The notes: a model not told the origin generated them from the sequence alone. A stretch of DNA of 64,000 bases from Symsagittifera roscoffensis (GCF_963678635.1 NC_087067.1:41874696-41938695); one strand, 5' to 3'; shown: positions 44,917 through 58,437, counted from the first letter of the stretch. A program made the numbers and translations.

Positions 44917-47900
44917 AAGGAGTTGAGCTACTTCTTTTCGATGCTTCATTCGTTTCAGACGGCTGCATCGAGTCTGCTGATATATGAGTTGAGTGGTAGT
45001 AAGAATCTCGATTTGGGAGTAGGAGGATTCAACTACTTCTATTTGCTGCTTCATTTCTCTGAGACAGCTGCATCTAGTCTGTTGATGCATGAGTTGGTAT
45101 AAGAATCTCTATTATTGGGAGTAAGAGGAGTTAAGTTACTTCTCTTCGCTATTTCATTTGCTTGAGACGGCTGCATCGAGTCTGTTGATGCATGAGTTGG
45201 TATAAGAATCTCTATTATTGGGAGTAAGAGGAGTTAAGTTACTTCTCTTCGCTGTTTCATTTGCTTGAGACGGCTGCATCGCGTCTGTTGAAGTATGAGT
45301 TCGTAGTGTGAACCTATATTATTGAGAGTGGGAGGAGTTCAATTGAATCTCTTCACTGTTTCATTTGTTCTAGACGGCAGCATCGAGTTTGTTAACATTT
45401 GAGCTGGTAGTGTGAATCTCTATTTTAGGGAGTAAATTGAGTTCAGCTACTTCTCTTCGCTGCTTCATTTTTTTAAGACGGCTGCATCGAGACTGTTGAT
45501 TTACGAAACAGTAGTGGGAATATCAAATACAGGAAACATGAGGATTTAAGCTACTCCTCTTCGCTGCGTCAATTGTTTGTGACGGCTGAATCGAGTCTGC
45601 TGATAAACGAACTGGTAGTGTTAATTTATATTTGGCGATAGGAGTTAATCGAGTCTGTTGCAAAATGAGCTTGAAGTGTGAATCTCTATTGTTGGGAGCA
45701 TGAACAGTTAAGCTATTTCTAATGGCTTCTTCCTTTGTTCGAGACGGCTGTATCGATTCTGTTAATTTATGCGTTGGTAGTTTGAATTTCTATTATTGGG
45801 AGCAAGAGGAGTTAGGCTAATTCTCTTTGCTACTTCAGTTGTGCGATGCGGCTGAATAGAGTCTGTTAATGTATGGAATATTAGTGTGAACATCTGATAC
45901 TAGAGATATGAGGCGCGAAGCTACTACTCTTCGCTGCTTCATTTATTTGAGACGGCTGGATCGAGGCTTTTTATGTATGAGTTGGTATGTGAATACATAT
46001 TATCGGGAGTAAGATAAGGTCAATTACTTCTCTTCGTTGCTTCATTTGTTTGAGACGGATGCAAAGAGTCTGTTGATGTAAAGCTGGTAGTGTGAATCTT
46101 TATTAATTGCAGTAATAGGAGTAAAGATACTTCTCTACGCTGCTTCATCTGGTTGAGACGGCTACATCGCGTCTGTTGAAGTATGAGTTGGTAGTGTAAA
46201 CCTATATTATTGGGAGTAGGAGAAGCTCAATTAAATATCTTCGCTGTTTCATTTGTTTTAGACAGCAGCATCATGTCTGTTAACATTTGAGCTGGTAGTG
46301 TGAATCTCTAGTATTGGGATTAAGATGAGTTAGGCTAATTCTCTTCGCTGCTTCGCCATGTCTTTGATGTATGCGTTGGTAGTTTGAATTTTTGTTAAGG
46401 GGAGCAAGAGGAGTTAGTCTAATTCTCTTTGCTGCTTCAGTTGTTTGATACGACTGCATAGAGTCTGCTGAAGTATGAAATATTAGTGGAAATATCTGAT
46501 ATTGGTGGTATGAGGGGTTTAGCTAATTCTTTTCGTTGCTTCATTTGTTTGAGACGGCTGGCTCGAGCCTGTTCATGTAAGAGTTGGTAGTATGAATCTC
46601 TAAATTTGGGAGTATGATGAGTTAGGTTATTTCTCCCGCTGCTTCTAATGCTTGAGACGGCTGCATCGCGTCTGTTGATATATTAGTTTGTTAGTGTGAA
46701 TCTAAATTCTTGAGAGTAGGAGGAGCTCAATTAAATCTCTTAAAAGCTTCTTTTTCACCGACGGGTGAAAAAGAATGAGTTGGTATATGAGTTGGTATAT
46801 GAGCTGATTTATGAGTTGGTATTTGGATATGGATATCTATTATTAGCAGTAGGAAAAATTCAACTACTTCTCTCCGCTGCTTCATTTATTTCAGACGGCT
46901 GCAACGAGTCTGTTGCTGTATGATCTTTTAGTGTGAATCTCTATCGTAGGGATCATGAAGAGTTAAGCTACTTCTCTTCGCTGCTTACTTTGCGCGAGAC
47001 CGCTGCATCAAGTCTGTTGATGTATGCGTTTGTAGTTTGAATTTCTATTATTGGGAACAAGAGGAGTTACGCTATTTCTCTTTGCTGCTTCAATTGTTCG
47101 ATACGGCTGCATAGATTCTGTTAACGTATAAAATAATAATGTGAATATCTGATATTGGAGGTATGAAGAGTTAAGCTTCTTCTCTTCGTTGCTTCATTTG
47201 TTTGAGACGGCTAGGTCGAGCCTGTTTATGTATGAGTTGGTATATGAATACATATTATCGGGAGTAAAATAGGATCAATTACTTCTCTTCGCTGCTTTAT
47301 TTGTTTGAGACGGACGCAAAGAGTCTGTTGCTGTAAAGCTGGTAGTGTGAATCTTTTTTAATTGGAGTAATAGAAGTAAAGTTACTTCTCTTCGCTGCTT
47401 CATCTACTTGAGACGGCTACATCGCGTCTGTTGAAGTATGAATTGGTAGTGTGAACCTATATTATTGAGAGTGGGAGGAGTTCAATTAAATCTCTTCACT
47501 ATTTCATTTGTTCTAGACGGCAGCATCGAGTTTGTTAACATTTGAGCTGGTAGTGTGAATCTCTATTTTAGGGAGTAAATTGAGTTCAGCTACTTCTCTT
47601 CGCTGCTTCATTTTTTTAAGACGGCGGCATCGAGACTGTTGATTTAAAGAAACAGTAGTGGGAATATCAAATACAGGAAACATGAGGAGTTAAGCTACTC
47701 CTCTTCGCTGCTTCAATTGTTTGTGACGGCTGAATCGAGTCTGCTGATAAACGAACTGGTAGTGTTAATTTATATTGGGCGATAGGAGTTAATCGAGTCT
47801 GTTGCAAAATGAGCTTGAAGTGTGAATCTCTATTGTTGGGAGCATGAACAGTTAAGCTATTTCTAATGGCTTCTTCCTTTGTTCGAGACGGCTGTATCGA

Positions 47901-50900
47901 TTCTGTTAATTTATGCGTCGGTAGTTTGAATTTCTATTATTGGGAGCAAGAGGAGTTAGGCTAATTCTCTTTGCTACTTCAGTTGTGCGATGCGGCTGAA
48001 TAGAGTCTGTTAATGTATGGAATATTAGTGTGAACATCTGATACTAGAGATATGAGGAGCGAAGCTACTACTCTTCGCTGCTTCATTTATTTGAGACGGC
48101 TGGATCGAGGCTGTTTATGTATGAGTTGGTATGTGAATACATATTATCGGGAGTAAGATAAGGTCAATTACTTCTCTTCGTTGCTTCATTTGTTTGAGAC
48201 GGATGCAAAGAGTCTGTTGATGTAAAGCTGGTAGTGTGAATCTTTATTAATTGCAGTAATAGGAGTAAAGATACTTCTCTACGCTGCTTCATCTGGTTGA
48301 GACGGCTACATCGCGTCTGTTGAAGTATGAGTTGGTAGTGTAAACCTATATTATTGGGAGTAGGAGAAGCTCAATTAAATATCTTCGCTGTTTCATTTGT
48401 TTTAGACAGCAGCATCATGTCTGTTAACATTTGAGCTGGTAGTGTGAATCTCTAGTATTGGGATTAAGATGAGTTAAGCTAATTCTCTTTGCTGCTTCGC
48501 CATGTCTTTGATGTATGCGTTGGTAGTTTGAATTTTTGTTAAGGGGAGCAAGAGGAGTTAGTCTAATTCTCTTTGCTGCTTCAGTTGTTTGATACGACTG
48601 CATAGAGTCTGTTGAAGTATGAAATATTAGTGGAAATATCTGATATTGGTGGTATGAGGGGTTTAGCTAATTCTTTTCGTTGCTTCATTTGTTTGAGACG
48701 GCTGGCTCGAGCCTGTTCATGTAAGAGTTGGTAGTATGAATCTCTAAATTTGGGAGTATGATGAGTTAGGTTATTTCTCCCGCTGCTTCTATTGCTTGAG
48801 ACGGCTGCATCGCGTCTGTTGATAAATTAGTTTGTTAGTGTGAATCTAAATTCTTGGGAGTAGGATGAGCTCAATTAAATCTCTTAAAAGCTTCTTTTTC
48901 ACCGACGGGTGAAAAAGAATGAGTTGGTATATGAGTTGGTATATGAGCTGATTTATGAGTTGGTATTTGGATATCTATTATTAGCAGTAGGAAAAATTCA
49001 ACTACTTCTCTCCGCTGCTTCATTTATTTCAGACGGCTGCAACGAGTCTGTTGCTGTATGATCTTTTAGTGTGAATCTCTATCGTAGGGATCATGAAGAG
49101 TTAAGCTACTTCTCTTCGCTGCTTACTTTGCGCGAGACCGCTGCATCAAGTCTGTTGATGTATGCGTTTGTAGTTTGAATTTCTATTATTGGGAACAAGA
49201 GGAGTTACGCTATTTCTCTTTGCTGCTTCAATTGTTCGATACGGCTGCATAGATTCTGTTAACGTATAAAATAATAATGTGAATATCTGATATTGGAGGT
49301 ATGAAGAGTTAAGCTACTTCTCTTCGTTGCTTCATTTGTTTGAGACGGCTAGGTCGAGCCTGGTTATGTATGAGTTGGTATATGAATACATATTATCGGG
49401 AGTAAAATAGGGTCAATTACTTCTCTTCGCTGCTTTATTTGTTTGAGACGGACGCAAAGAGTCTGTTGATGTAAAGCTGGTAGTGTGAATCTTTTTTAAT
49501 TGGAGTAATAGGAGTAAAGTTACTTCTCTTCGCTGCTTCATCTACTTGAGACGGCTACATCGCGTCTGTTGAAGTATGAATTGGTAGTGTAAACCTATAT
49601 TATTGGGAGTAGGAGAATTCCAATTAAATCTCTTCGCTGTTTCATTTGTTTCAGACAGCAGCATCATGTCTGTTAACATTTGAGCTGGTACTGTGAATCT
49701 CTAGTATTGGGATTAAGATGAGTTAGGCTAATTCCCTTCGCTGCTTCGTTTTTTTTAAGAAGTCTGCATCGAAACTGATGAAGTATGAAACATTAATGTT
49801 CGAGACCGCTGCATGAAGTCCGTTGATGTATGCGTTGGTAGTTTGAATTTCTATTAAGGGGAGCAAGAGGAGTTAGTCTAATTCTTTTCGTTGCTTCATT
49901 TGTTTGAGACGGCTGGCTCGAGCCTGTTTATGTAAGAGTTGGTAGTGTGAATCTCCGACATTGGGAGTATGATGAGTTAAGTTATTTCTCCCGCTGCTTC
50001 AATTGCTTGAGACGGCTGCATCGCGTCTGTTGATATATTAGTTGGTAGTGTGAATCTAAATTCTTGGGGGTAGGAGGAGCTCAATTAAATCTCTTAAAAG
50101 CTTCTTTTTTACTGACGGTGCAAAGAGTCTGCTGATGTATGAGTTGGCATTTGGACATCTATTATTGGCAGTAGGAGAAATTCAACTACTTCTCTTCGCT
50201 GCTTCATTTGTTTGAGGAGGCTGCAACGAGTCTGTTGCAAAATGAGATTGAAGAGTGAATCTCTATTGTTGGGAGCATGAACAGTTAAGCTATTTCTAAT
50301 GGCTGCTTTTCTTGTTCCAGACGGCTAGGTCGAGCCTGTTTATATATAAATTGGTAGTGTGAATCTCAGACATTGGGAGTATGATGAGTTAAGTTATTTG
50401 GCCCGCCGCTTCAATTGCTTGAGACGGCTGCATCGCGTCTGTTGATATATTAGTTGGTAGTGTGAATCTAAATTCTTGGGAGCAGGAGGAGCTCAATTAA
50501 ATCTCTTAAAAGCTTCTTTTTTACTAACGGGTGCAAAGAGTCTGCTGATGTTTGAGTTGGTATTTGGATATCTATTATTAAAAGTAGGAGAAATTCAACT
50601 ACTTCTCTTCGCTGCTTCATTTATTTCAGACGGCTGCAACGAGTCTGTTGCTGTATGAGCTTGTAGTGTGAATCTGTATCGTTGGGATCATGAAGAGTTA
50701 AGCTACTTCTCTTCGCTTCTTTCTTTGCTCGAGACCGCTGCATCGAGTCTGTTGATGTATGCGTTTGTAGTTTGAATTTCTATTATTGGGAACAAGAGGA
50801 GTTATGCTATTTCTCTTTGCTGCTTCAATTGTTCGATACAATGCATAGATTTTGTTAATGTATGAAATATTAATGCGAATATATGATATTGGAGGTATGA

Positions 50901-53900
50901 AAAGTTGAGCTACTTCTCTTCGTTGCTTCATTTGTTTGAGACGGCTAGGTCGAGCCTGTTTATGTATAAATTGGTAGTGTGAATCTCCGACATTGGGAGT
51001 ATGATGAGTCAAGTTATTTCGCCACGCTGCTTCATTTGCTTGAGACGGCTGCATCGCGTCTGTTGATATAAGAATTGGTAGTGTGAATCCAAGTTAAAGG
51101 GAGTAGGATGAGTTCAATTGAAAATCTTAACTGCTTTATTTGTTTGTGACGGCTGCAAAGGGTCGGCTGATGTATGAGTTGGCATTTGGACATCTATTAT
51201 TGGCAGTAGGAGAAATTCAACTACTTCTCTTCGCTGCTTCATTTGTTTGAGGAGGCTGCAACGAGTCTGTTGCAAAATGAGATTGAAGAGTGAATCTCTA
51301 TTGTTGGGAGCATGAACAGTTAAGCTATTTCTAATGGCTGCTTTTCTTGTTCCAGACGGCTAGGTCGAGCCTGTTTATATATAAATTGGTAGTGTGAATC
51401 TCAGACATTGGGAGTATGATGAGTTAAGTTATTTGGCCCGCCGCTTCAATTGCTTGAGACGGCTGCATCACGTCTTTTGATTTATGAATTGGTAGTGTGA
51501 ATCTAAATTCTTGGGAGCAGGAGGAGCTCAATTAAATCTCTTAAAAGCTTCTTTTTTACTAACGGGTGCAAAGAGTCTGCTGATGTTTGAGTTGGTATTT
51601 GGATATCTATTATTAAAAGTAGGAGAAATTCAACTACTTCTCTTCGCTGCTTCATTTATTTCAGACGGCTGCAACGAGTCTGTTGCTGTATGAGCTTGTA
51701 GTGTAAATCTGTATCGTTGGGATCATGAAGAGTTAAGCTACTTCTCTTCGCTGCTTACTTTGCTCGAGACCGCTGCATCGAGTCTGTTGATGTATGCGTT
51801 TGTAGTTTGAATTTCTATTATTGGGAACAAGAGGAGTTATGCTATTTCTCTTTGCTGCTTCAATTGTTCGATACAATGCATAGATTTTGTTAATGTATGA
51901 AATATTAATGCGAATATATGATATTGGAGGTATGAAAAGTTCAGCTACTTCTCTTCGTTGCTTCATTTGTTTGAGACGGCTAGGTCGAGCCTGTTTATGT
52001 ATAAATTGGTAGTGTGAATCTCCGACATTGGGAGTATGATGAGTCAAGTTATTTCGCCACGCTGCTTCATTTGCTTGAGACGGCTGCATCGCGTCTGTTG
52101 ATATAAGAATTGGTAGTGTGAATCCAAGTTAAAGGGAGTAGGATGAGTTCAATTAAAAATCTTAACTGCTTTATTTGTCTGTGACGGCTGCAAAGAGTCG
52201 GCTGATGTATGAGTTGGTGTTTGGATACCTATTATTGACAGTAGGCGAAAGTCAACCACTTCTATTCGCTGCTTCATTTATTTCAGACGGCTGCAACGAG
52301 TCTGTTGCTGTATGAGCTTGTTATGTGAATCTGTATCGTTGGGATCATGAAGAGTTAAGCTACTTCTCTTCGCTGCTTGCTTTGCTCAAGACCGCTGCAT
52401 CGAGTCTGTTGATGTATGCGTTTGTAGTTTGAATTTCTATTATTGGGAACAAGAGGAGTTATGCTATTTCTCTTTGCTGCTTCAATTGTTCGATACGGCT
52501 GCATAGATTGTTAATGTATGAAATATTAATGCGAATATCTGATATTGGAGGTATGAAGAGTTAAGCTACTTCTCTTCGTTGCTTCATTTGTTTGAGACGG
52601 CTAGGTCGAGCCTGTTTATGTATGAGTTGGTATATGAATACATATTATCGGGAGTAAAATAGGGTCAATTACTTCTCTTCGCTGCTTTATTTGTTTGAGA
52701 CGGACGCAAAGAGTCTGTTGATGTAAAGCTGGTAGTGTGAATCTTTATTAATTGGAGTAATAGGAGTAAAGTTACTTCTCTTCGCCGCTTCATCTACTTG
52801 AGACGGCTACATCGCGTCTGTTGAAGTATGAATTGGTAGTGTAAGCCTATATTATTGGGAGTAGGAGAATTCCAATTAAATCTCTTCGCTGTTTCATTTG
52901 TTTCAGACAGCAGCATCATGTCTGTTAACATTTGAGCTGGTAGTGTGAATCTCTAGTATTGGGATTAAGATGAGTTAGGCTAATTCCCTTCGCTTCTTCG
53001 TTTTTTTTAAGAAGTCTGCATCGAAACTGATGAAGTATGAAACATTAATGTTCGAGACCGCTGCATGAAGTCCGTTGATGTATGCGTTGGTAGTTTGAAT
53101 TTCTATTAAGGGGAGGAAGAGGAGTTAGTCTAATTCTCTTTGCTGCTTCAGTTGTTTGATACGGCTGCATAGTCTGTTATTGTATGAAATATTAGTGGAA
53201 ATATCTGATATTGTAGATATGAGGAGTTTAGCTAATTCTTTTCGTTGCTTCATTTGTTTGAGACGGCTGGCTCGAGCCTGTTTATGTAAGAGTTGGTAGT
53301 GTGAATCTCTAAATTTAGGAGTATGATGAGTTAAGTTATTTCTCCCGCTGCTTCAATTGCTTGAGACGGCTGCATCGCGTCTGTTGATATATTAGTTGGT
53401 AGTGTGAATCTAAATTCTTGGGGGTAGGAGGAGCTCAATTAAATCTCTTAAAAGCTTCTTTTTTACTGACGGTGCAAAGAGTCTGCTGATGTATGAGTTG
53501 GCATTTGGACATCTATTATTGGCAGTAGGAGAAATTCAACTACTTCTCTTCGCTGCTTCATTTGTTTGAGGAGGCTGCAACGAGTCTGTTGCAAAATGAG
53601 ATTGAAGAGTGAATCTCTATTGTTGGGAGCATGAACAGTTAAGCTATTTCTAATGGCTGCTTTTCTTGTTCCAGACGGCTAGGTCGAGCCTGTTTATATA
53701 TAAATTGGTAGTGTGAATCTCAGACATTGGGAGTATGATGAGTTAAGTTATTTGGCCCGCCGCTTCAATTGCTTGAGACGGCTGCATCGCGTCTGTTAAT
53801 ATATTAGTTGGTAGTGTGAATCTAAATTCTTGGGAGCAGGAGGAGCTCAATTAAACCTCTTAAAAGCTTCTTTTTTACTAACGGGTGCAAAGAGTCTGCT

Positions 53901-56900
53901 GATGTTTGAGTTGGTATTTGGATATCTATTATTAAAAGTAGGAGAAATTCAACTACTTCTTTTCGCTGCTTCATTTATTTCAGACGGCTGCAACGAGTCT
54001 GTTGCTGTATGAGCTTGTTGGGAGCATGAAATAGTTAAGCTATTTCTAATGGCTGCTTTTCTTGTTCCAGACGGCTAGGTCGAGCCTGTTTATATATAAA
54101 TTGGTAGTGTGAATCTCAGACATTGGGAGTATGATGAGTTAAGTTATTTGGCCCGCCGCTTCAATTGCTTGAGACGGCTGCATCGCGTCTGTTGATATAT
54201 TAGTTGGTAGTGTGAATCTAAATTCTTGGGAGCAGGAGGAGCTCAATTAAATCTCTTAAAAGCTTCTTTTTTACTAACGGGTGCAAAGAGTCTGCTGATG
54301 TTTGAGTTGGTATTTGGATATCTATTATTAAAAGTAGGAGAAATTCAACTACTTCTCTTCGCTGCTTCATTTATTTCAGACGGCTGCAACGAGTCTGTTG
54401 CTGTATGAGCTTGTAGTGTGAATCTGTATCGTTGGGATCATGAAGAGTTAAGCTACTTCTCTTCGCTGCTTACTTTGCTCGAGACCGCTGCATCGAGTCT
54501 GTTGATGTATGCGTTTGTAGTTTGAATTTCTATTATTGGGAACAAGAGGAGTTACGCTATTTCTCTTTGCTGCTTCAATTGTTCGATACAATGCATAGAT
54601 TTTGTTAATGTATGAAATATTAATGCGAATATATGATATTGGAGGTATGAAAAGTTGAGCTACTTCTCTTCGTTGCTTCATTTGTTTGAGACGGCTAGGT
54701 CGAGCCTGTTTATGTATAAATTGGTAGTGTGAATCTCCGACATTGGGAGTATGATGAGTTAAGTTATTTCGCCCCGCTGCTTCATTTGCTTGAGACGGCT
54801 GCATCGCGTCTGTTGATATAAGAATTGGTAGTGTGAATCCAAGTTATAGGGAGTAGGATGAGTTCAATTAAAAATCTTCACTGCTTTATTTGTTTGTGAC
54901 GGCTGCAAAGAGTCTGCTGATGTATGAGTGTGTGTTTGGATACCTATTATTGACAGTAGGCGAAAGTCAACCACTTCTATTCGCTGCTTCATTTATTTCA
55001 GACGGCTGCAACGAGTCTGTTGCTGTATGAGCTTGTAGTGTAAATCTATTGTTGGGAGCATGAAGAGTTAAGCTACTTCTCTTCGCTGCTTACTTTGTTC
55101 GAGACCGCTGCATCGAGTCCGTTGATGTATGCGTTGGTAGCTTGAATTTCTATTATTGGGAGCAAGAGAAGTTGGGCTAATTCTCTTGGCTGCTTCAATT
55201 GTTTAATACGGCTGCAGAGAGTCTGCCAATGTATGAGTTGGCACTTGGACATCTATTATTGGCAGTAGGAGAAATTCAACTACTTCTTTTCGCTGCTTCA
55301 TTTGTTTGAGGAGGCTGCAACGAGTCTGTTGCAAAATGAGCTTGAAGAGTGAATCTCTATTGTTGGTAGCATGAACAGTTAAGCTATTTCTAATGGTTGC
55401 TTCTTTTGTTCGAGACGGCTGTATCGAGTCTGTTAATTTATGCGTTGATAGTTTGAATTTCTATTACTGGGAGTAAGAGAAGTTAGGCTAATTCTCTTTG
55501 CTACTTCAGTTGTGCGATACGGCTGAATAGAGTATGTTAATGTATGAAATATTAGTGTGAATATCTGATATTAGAGGTATGAGGAAAGAAGCTACTACTC
55601 TTCGTTGCTTCATTTATTTGAGACGGCTGGAGCGAGGCTGTTTATGTATGAGTTGGTACTGTGAATCTCTAATATTGGGAGTACAATGAGTTAAATTAAT
55701 TCTCCCCGCAGCTTCATTTGCTTGAGACGGCTGCATCGCGTCTGTTGATATATGAGTTGGTAGTGTGAATCTAAAATATTGGGAGTAGGAGGCGTAATTT
55801 GTTTGTGACGTCTGCAAAGAGTCTGCTGATGTATGTGTTGGTATTTAGATATCTATTATTGGCACTAGGAGAAATTCAACTACTTCTCTTCGCTGATTCA
55901 TTTGTTTGAGGCGGCTGCAACGAGTCGGTTGATGAATGAGCTTGTAGTGTGAATCTCTACAGTTGGGTACATGAACAGTTAAGTTACTTCTAATGGCTGC
56001 TTCCTTTTCTCGACGGCTGTATCGAGTCTGTTAATGTATAAGTTGGTAGTGGGACTCTCTACTATTGGGAGTACGAGGACTCAAGTTACTTCTCTTCGCT
56101 GCTTCTTTTGTTTGAGACATCTGTATCGAGTCTGTTGATGTATGAGTTGGTACTTGAATAGCTATTATCGGGAGTCAGATGAGATCAACTACTTCTCTTC
56201 GCTGCTCTATTTGTTTGAGACGACTGCAAAGAGTCTATTGATGAACGAGCTGGTAGGGTGAATCTCTAATAAAGACAGTAAGAAGAGTTAAATCTCCTCT
56301 CTTCGCTTATGCATTTGTTTGAGACAGCTGCATCGAGTCTGTTGATGTAAGATTTGGTTTTTGGAATAGCTATTATCAGAAGTCAGATGAGGTCAAATAT
56401 TTCTCTTCGCTGCTCCATTTGTTTGAGACGGCTGCAAAGAGCCTGTTGATGTATGAGCTCGTAGTGTGAATCTCTATTATAGGGAGCATGAAGGGTAAAT
56501 CTACTTCTCTTCGCTGCGTCATTTGTTCGAGACGGTTGCATCGAGTCTGTTAGCCTTTGAGTTAGCAGTGTGAATTTCTATTATAGGGAGTAAGAGGAGT
56601 TAACCTAGTTCTCTTCGCTTCTTCATTATTTTGATACGACCGCGTCGAGTCTGTTGATGTATGAAACAGTAGTGTGAATTTCTAATATTGGAAGCATGAG
56701 CAGTTAAGTATCTTCTCTTCACTGCTTCATGTGTTTTTAGACGACTGCATCGAATCAGTTGATGTATGAACTGTTAGTGCGAATCTCTAATATTGGGAGT
56801 AAGAGGAATTAAGTTAATTCTCTTCGCTGTTCATTTTCTTGCGACGCCAGCATCAAGTATTTTTATGTATGAATTGGTAGTGTGAATATCTAATGTTCGA

Positions 56901-57118
56901 AGTATGAGGAGTTTGGCTACTTCTCTTCGCTGCTTCAATTGCTTGAGACGCCTGCAGCGATTCTATTGATGTAAGAGTTGGTAGGGTGAATCTCTATTAT
57001 TGGGACTAAGAGTTAAGTCTGGTCTCTTGGCTGCTTCATTTGTTTGAAACTTCTCTTCATTGCTTCATTTGTTATACACGGCCTCATCGAGTGGGAAGTG
57101 TGAATCTCTATTATTGCT
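44917..57118 (+). repeat. 102-bp satellite array with higher-order repeats (12.2 kb)
   Basis: Roughly 119 head-to-tail monomers of about 102 bp. The consensus contains 'cttctcttcgctgcttcatt', 'tgtttgagacggctgcatcg', 'agtctgttgatgtatgagtt' and 'ggtagtgtgaatctctatta'. Two near-identical higher-order units of about 2143 bp span about 45308-47450 and 47451-49588. A 1035-bp unit is repeated around 50200-51200 and 51200-52200, with further copies near 53500-54800. Monomers differ by up to a quarter of their bases, while higher-order copies are nearly identical, the pattern of unequal exchange. It lies inside the proposed RNF25 intron 2. Open frames in it arise because 102 is a multiple of three, and I do not call them genes. 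Confidence 0.95.
46748..46775. repeat. 12-bp hairpin within the satellite higher-order unit
   Basis: 'ttctttttcacc', four bases, then its exact complement. The same hairpin is in the next higher-order copy at 48892-48919, whereas other monomers have a non-pairing version ('cttttttactaacgggtg'). Confidence 0.8.
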
Positions 57119-57982
57119 TATTATTGGTTGTAAAAACAGCAAAGTTGTGCGTACTAGGCTGCAGCGAGATTTGCAGAGGTTTGTGGGGGATTGTGTGGAC
57201 CAAGAATCTGTTCGCAGCAAATAGACAATTCTCGCATGTCGATGAGTAAAGTAGCATTTCCGCCTGTGTTCCTTCGTCGGTACTATACGCATGTGTTCTT
57301 TTGTTTATGTAGTCGTTTGCATCAACTAGATCTATGATGTGCCGAGCGATGCATCTTTTGAAGGACGACAGTCTACCTGGTGTTTTAAGTGTTGCGTTCA
57401 AGGACTTATGTCAAGTTTGATTGTTTACACGGCAGCTTACGTAGTGATGCGAGCAGGAGAAATTTATGTTTGTGGGTCAGGTGATCTCGGTGTTTTTTCT
57501 TTCACATTACTGTACATCTATGTTTTCTGTGTTCTCTTATGAAGAATCAGATTCTAGAAAAAAAAAAGACAAATGCGGTCGAGTTGAGTAGCATATTTAA
57601 CACAGAGGCGACGCTTCGTTCGCAAAAACTAGCGGGAACACCACAAACGGCAGCTCTACTTCTGCTTTTTGTCGTGTACTTTTAATAAGAAGCAGATTCT
57701 AGAAAGAGAAGACAAATGAGGTCAAATTAAGTATCATATTTAACACAGAGGCGACGCATCGCTCGCAAAAACTAGCGAGAACACGAAAAAAATCAGCTCT
57801 ATAAGGTTCAATAAGAAAAATCAGAAATAAGCCTCGAATTACTAATAAAAAAATTGGCTACGTCTAAAAATCGAACCTGCGACCTAGAGATTCAGAGTCT
57901 CACACACTAACAACGCCAGGGACGCTTCATAGTCACCAGACACTAGCCACAACGCAGAGAACAGATGCTATGCGATTTCCAA
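57119..57982. other. RNF25 intron 2 after the satellite
   Basis: 57119-57550 is unique-looking DNA without a recognisable gene. 57595-57935 holds two copies of 'cacagaggcgacgc' with a variant hairpin (57600 and 57743), duplicated with about 140 bp spacing ('agaagcagattctagaaa'), then a tRNA-like module at 57850-57935 with B box 'caggttcgattttta' on the minus strand. Confidence 0.5.
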
Positions 57983-58437
57983 GGGGGTTGAGAAATTAGA
58001 CGACAAGCAAATTAGACGGAGGTACTTAAAAGGAAATTAGACGGTTTTGCAAAACTGCAATTGTGAGAAAATAGACGAAAGTGAGACAAATTAACTTTGT
58101 TTGCACACAAAATGCGTTAGAAAAATAAAATTGCTTGTAGACAACAGCTCAATTTCGCTGGCCAAAAACTTTACAAGTCAATCATGCATAATTTATTCAA
58201 TTCAAAACTCTCCTGTAATATTCAGATTTGACATTTTATGTTCATTTAAACTAATTGTTTTGATAGGTATTGACATTTTATGTTCTTTTTGTATTTGTGA
58301 AACTTGACTCTTAAGAAAAGTTTTTGTTGGCCCTTTCCCTTTCGTCTAAAATGCCAGATCTGTAAAAAATAAATTCCGTCTAATTTCGTTTTTGTAGCAT
58401 CCGTCTAATTTGCTTATCGTCTAATTTCCTAGGCCCC
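57983..58437. mobile_element. Short inverted-repeat element (family A), copy 2, with 9-bp target duplication
   Basis: The left end 'gggggttgagaaattagacg' and the right end, complemented, 'ggggcctaggaaattagacg' match over about 36 bp, continuing through 'acaagcaaattagacgg' against 'ataagcaaattagacgg'. The element is flanked on both sides by 'gatttccaa' (57974-57982 and 58438-58446), a clean 9-bp target-site duplication. Several extra 'attagacg' motifs lie inside. An 8-9 bp duplication points to the hAT, P or Mutator kind of transposase, but no transposase is encoded. Confidence 0.85.

Noticed and set aside
50476-54408. Repeated 60- and 118-codon open frames in the satellite
   Set aside because: They recur only because the satellite blocks are duplicated and the monomer length is divisible by three; no domain and no consistent start context.
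44917-57118. CRISPR-like array
   Set aside because: Monomers are contiguous with no unique spacers, are about 102 bp, and lie in a eukaryotic genome.
44917-57118. Pol III B box in each satellite monomer ('gcatcgagtctg')
   Set aside because: It matches only about 7 of 10 defined positions of the consensus, and no properly spaced A box precedes it.
57111-57542. Short open frames on both strands after the satellite
   Set aside because: No recognisable domain, splice context or codon pattern; overlapping frames on both strands suggest chance.
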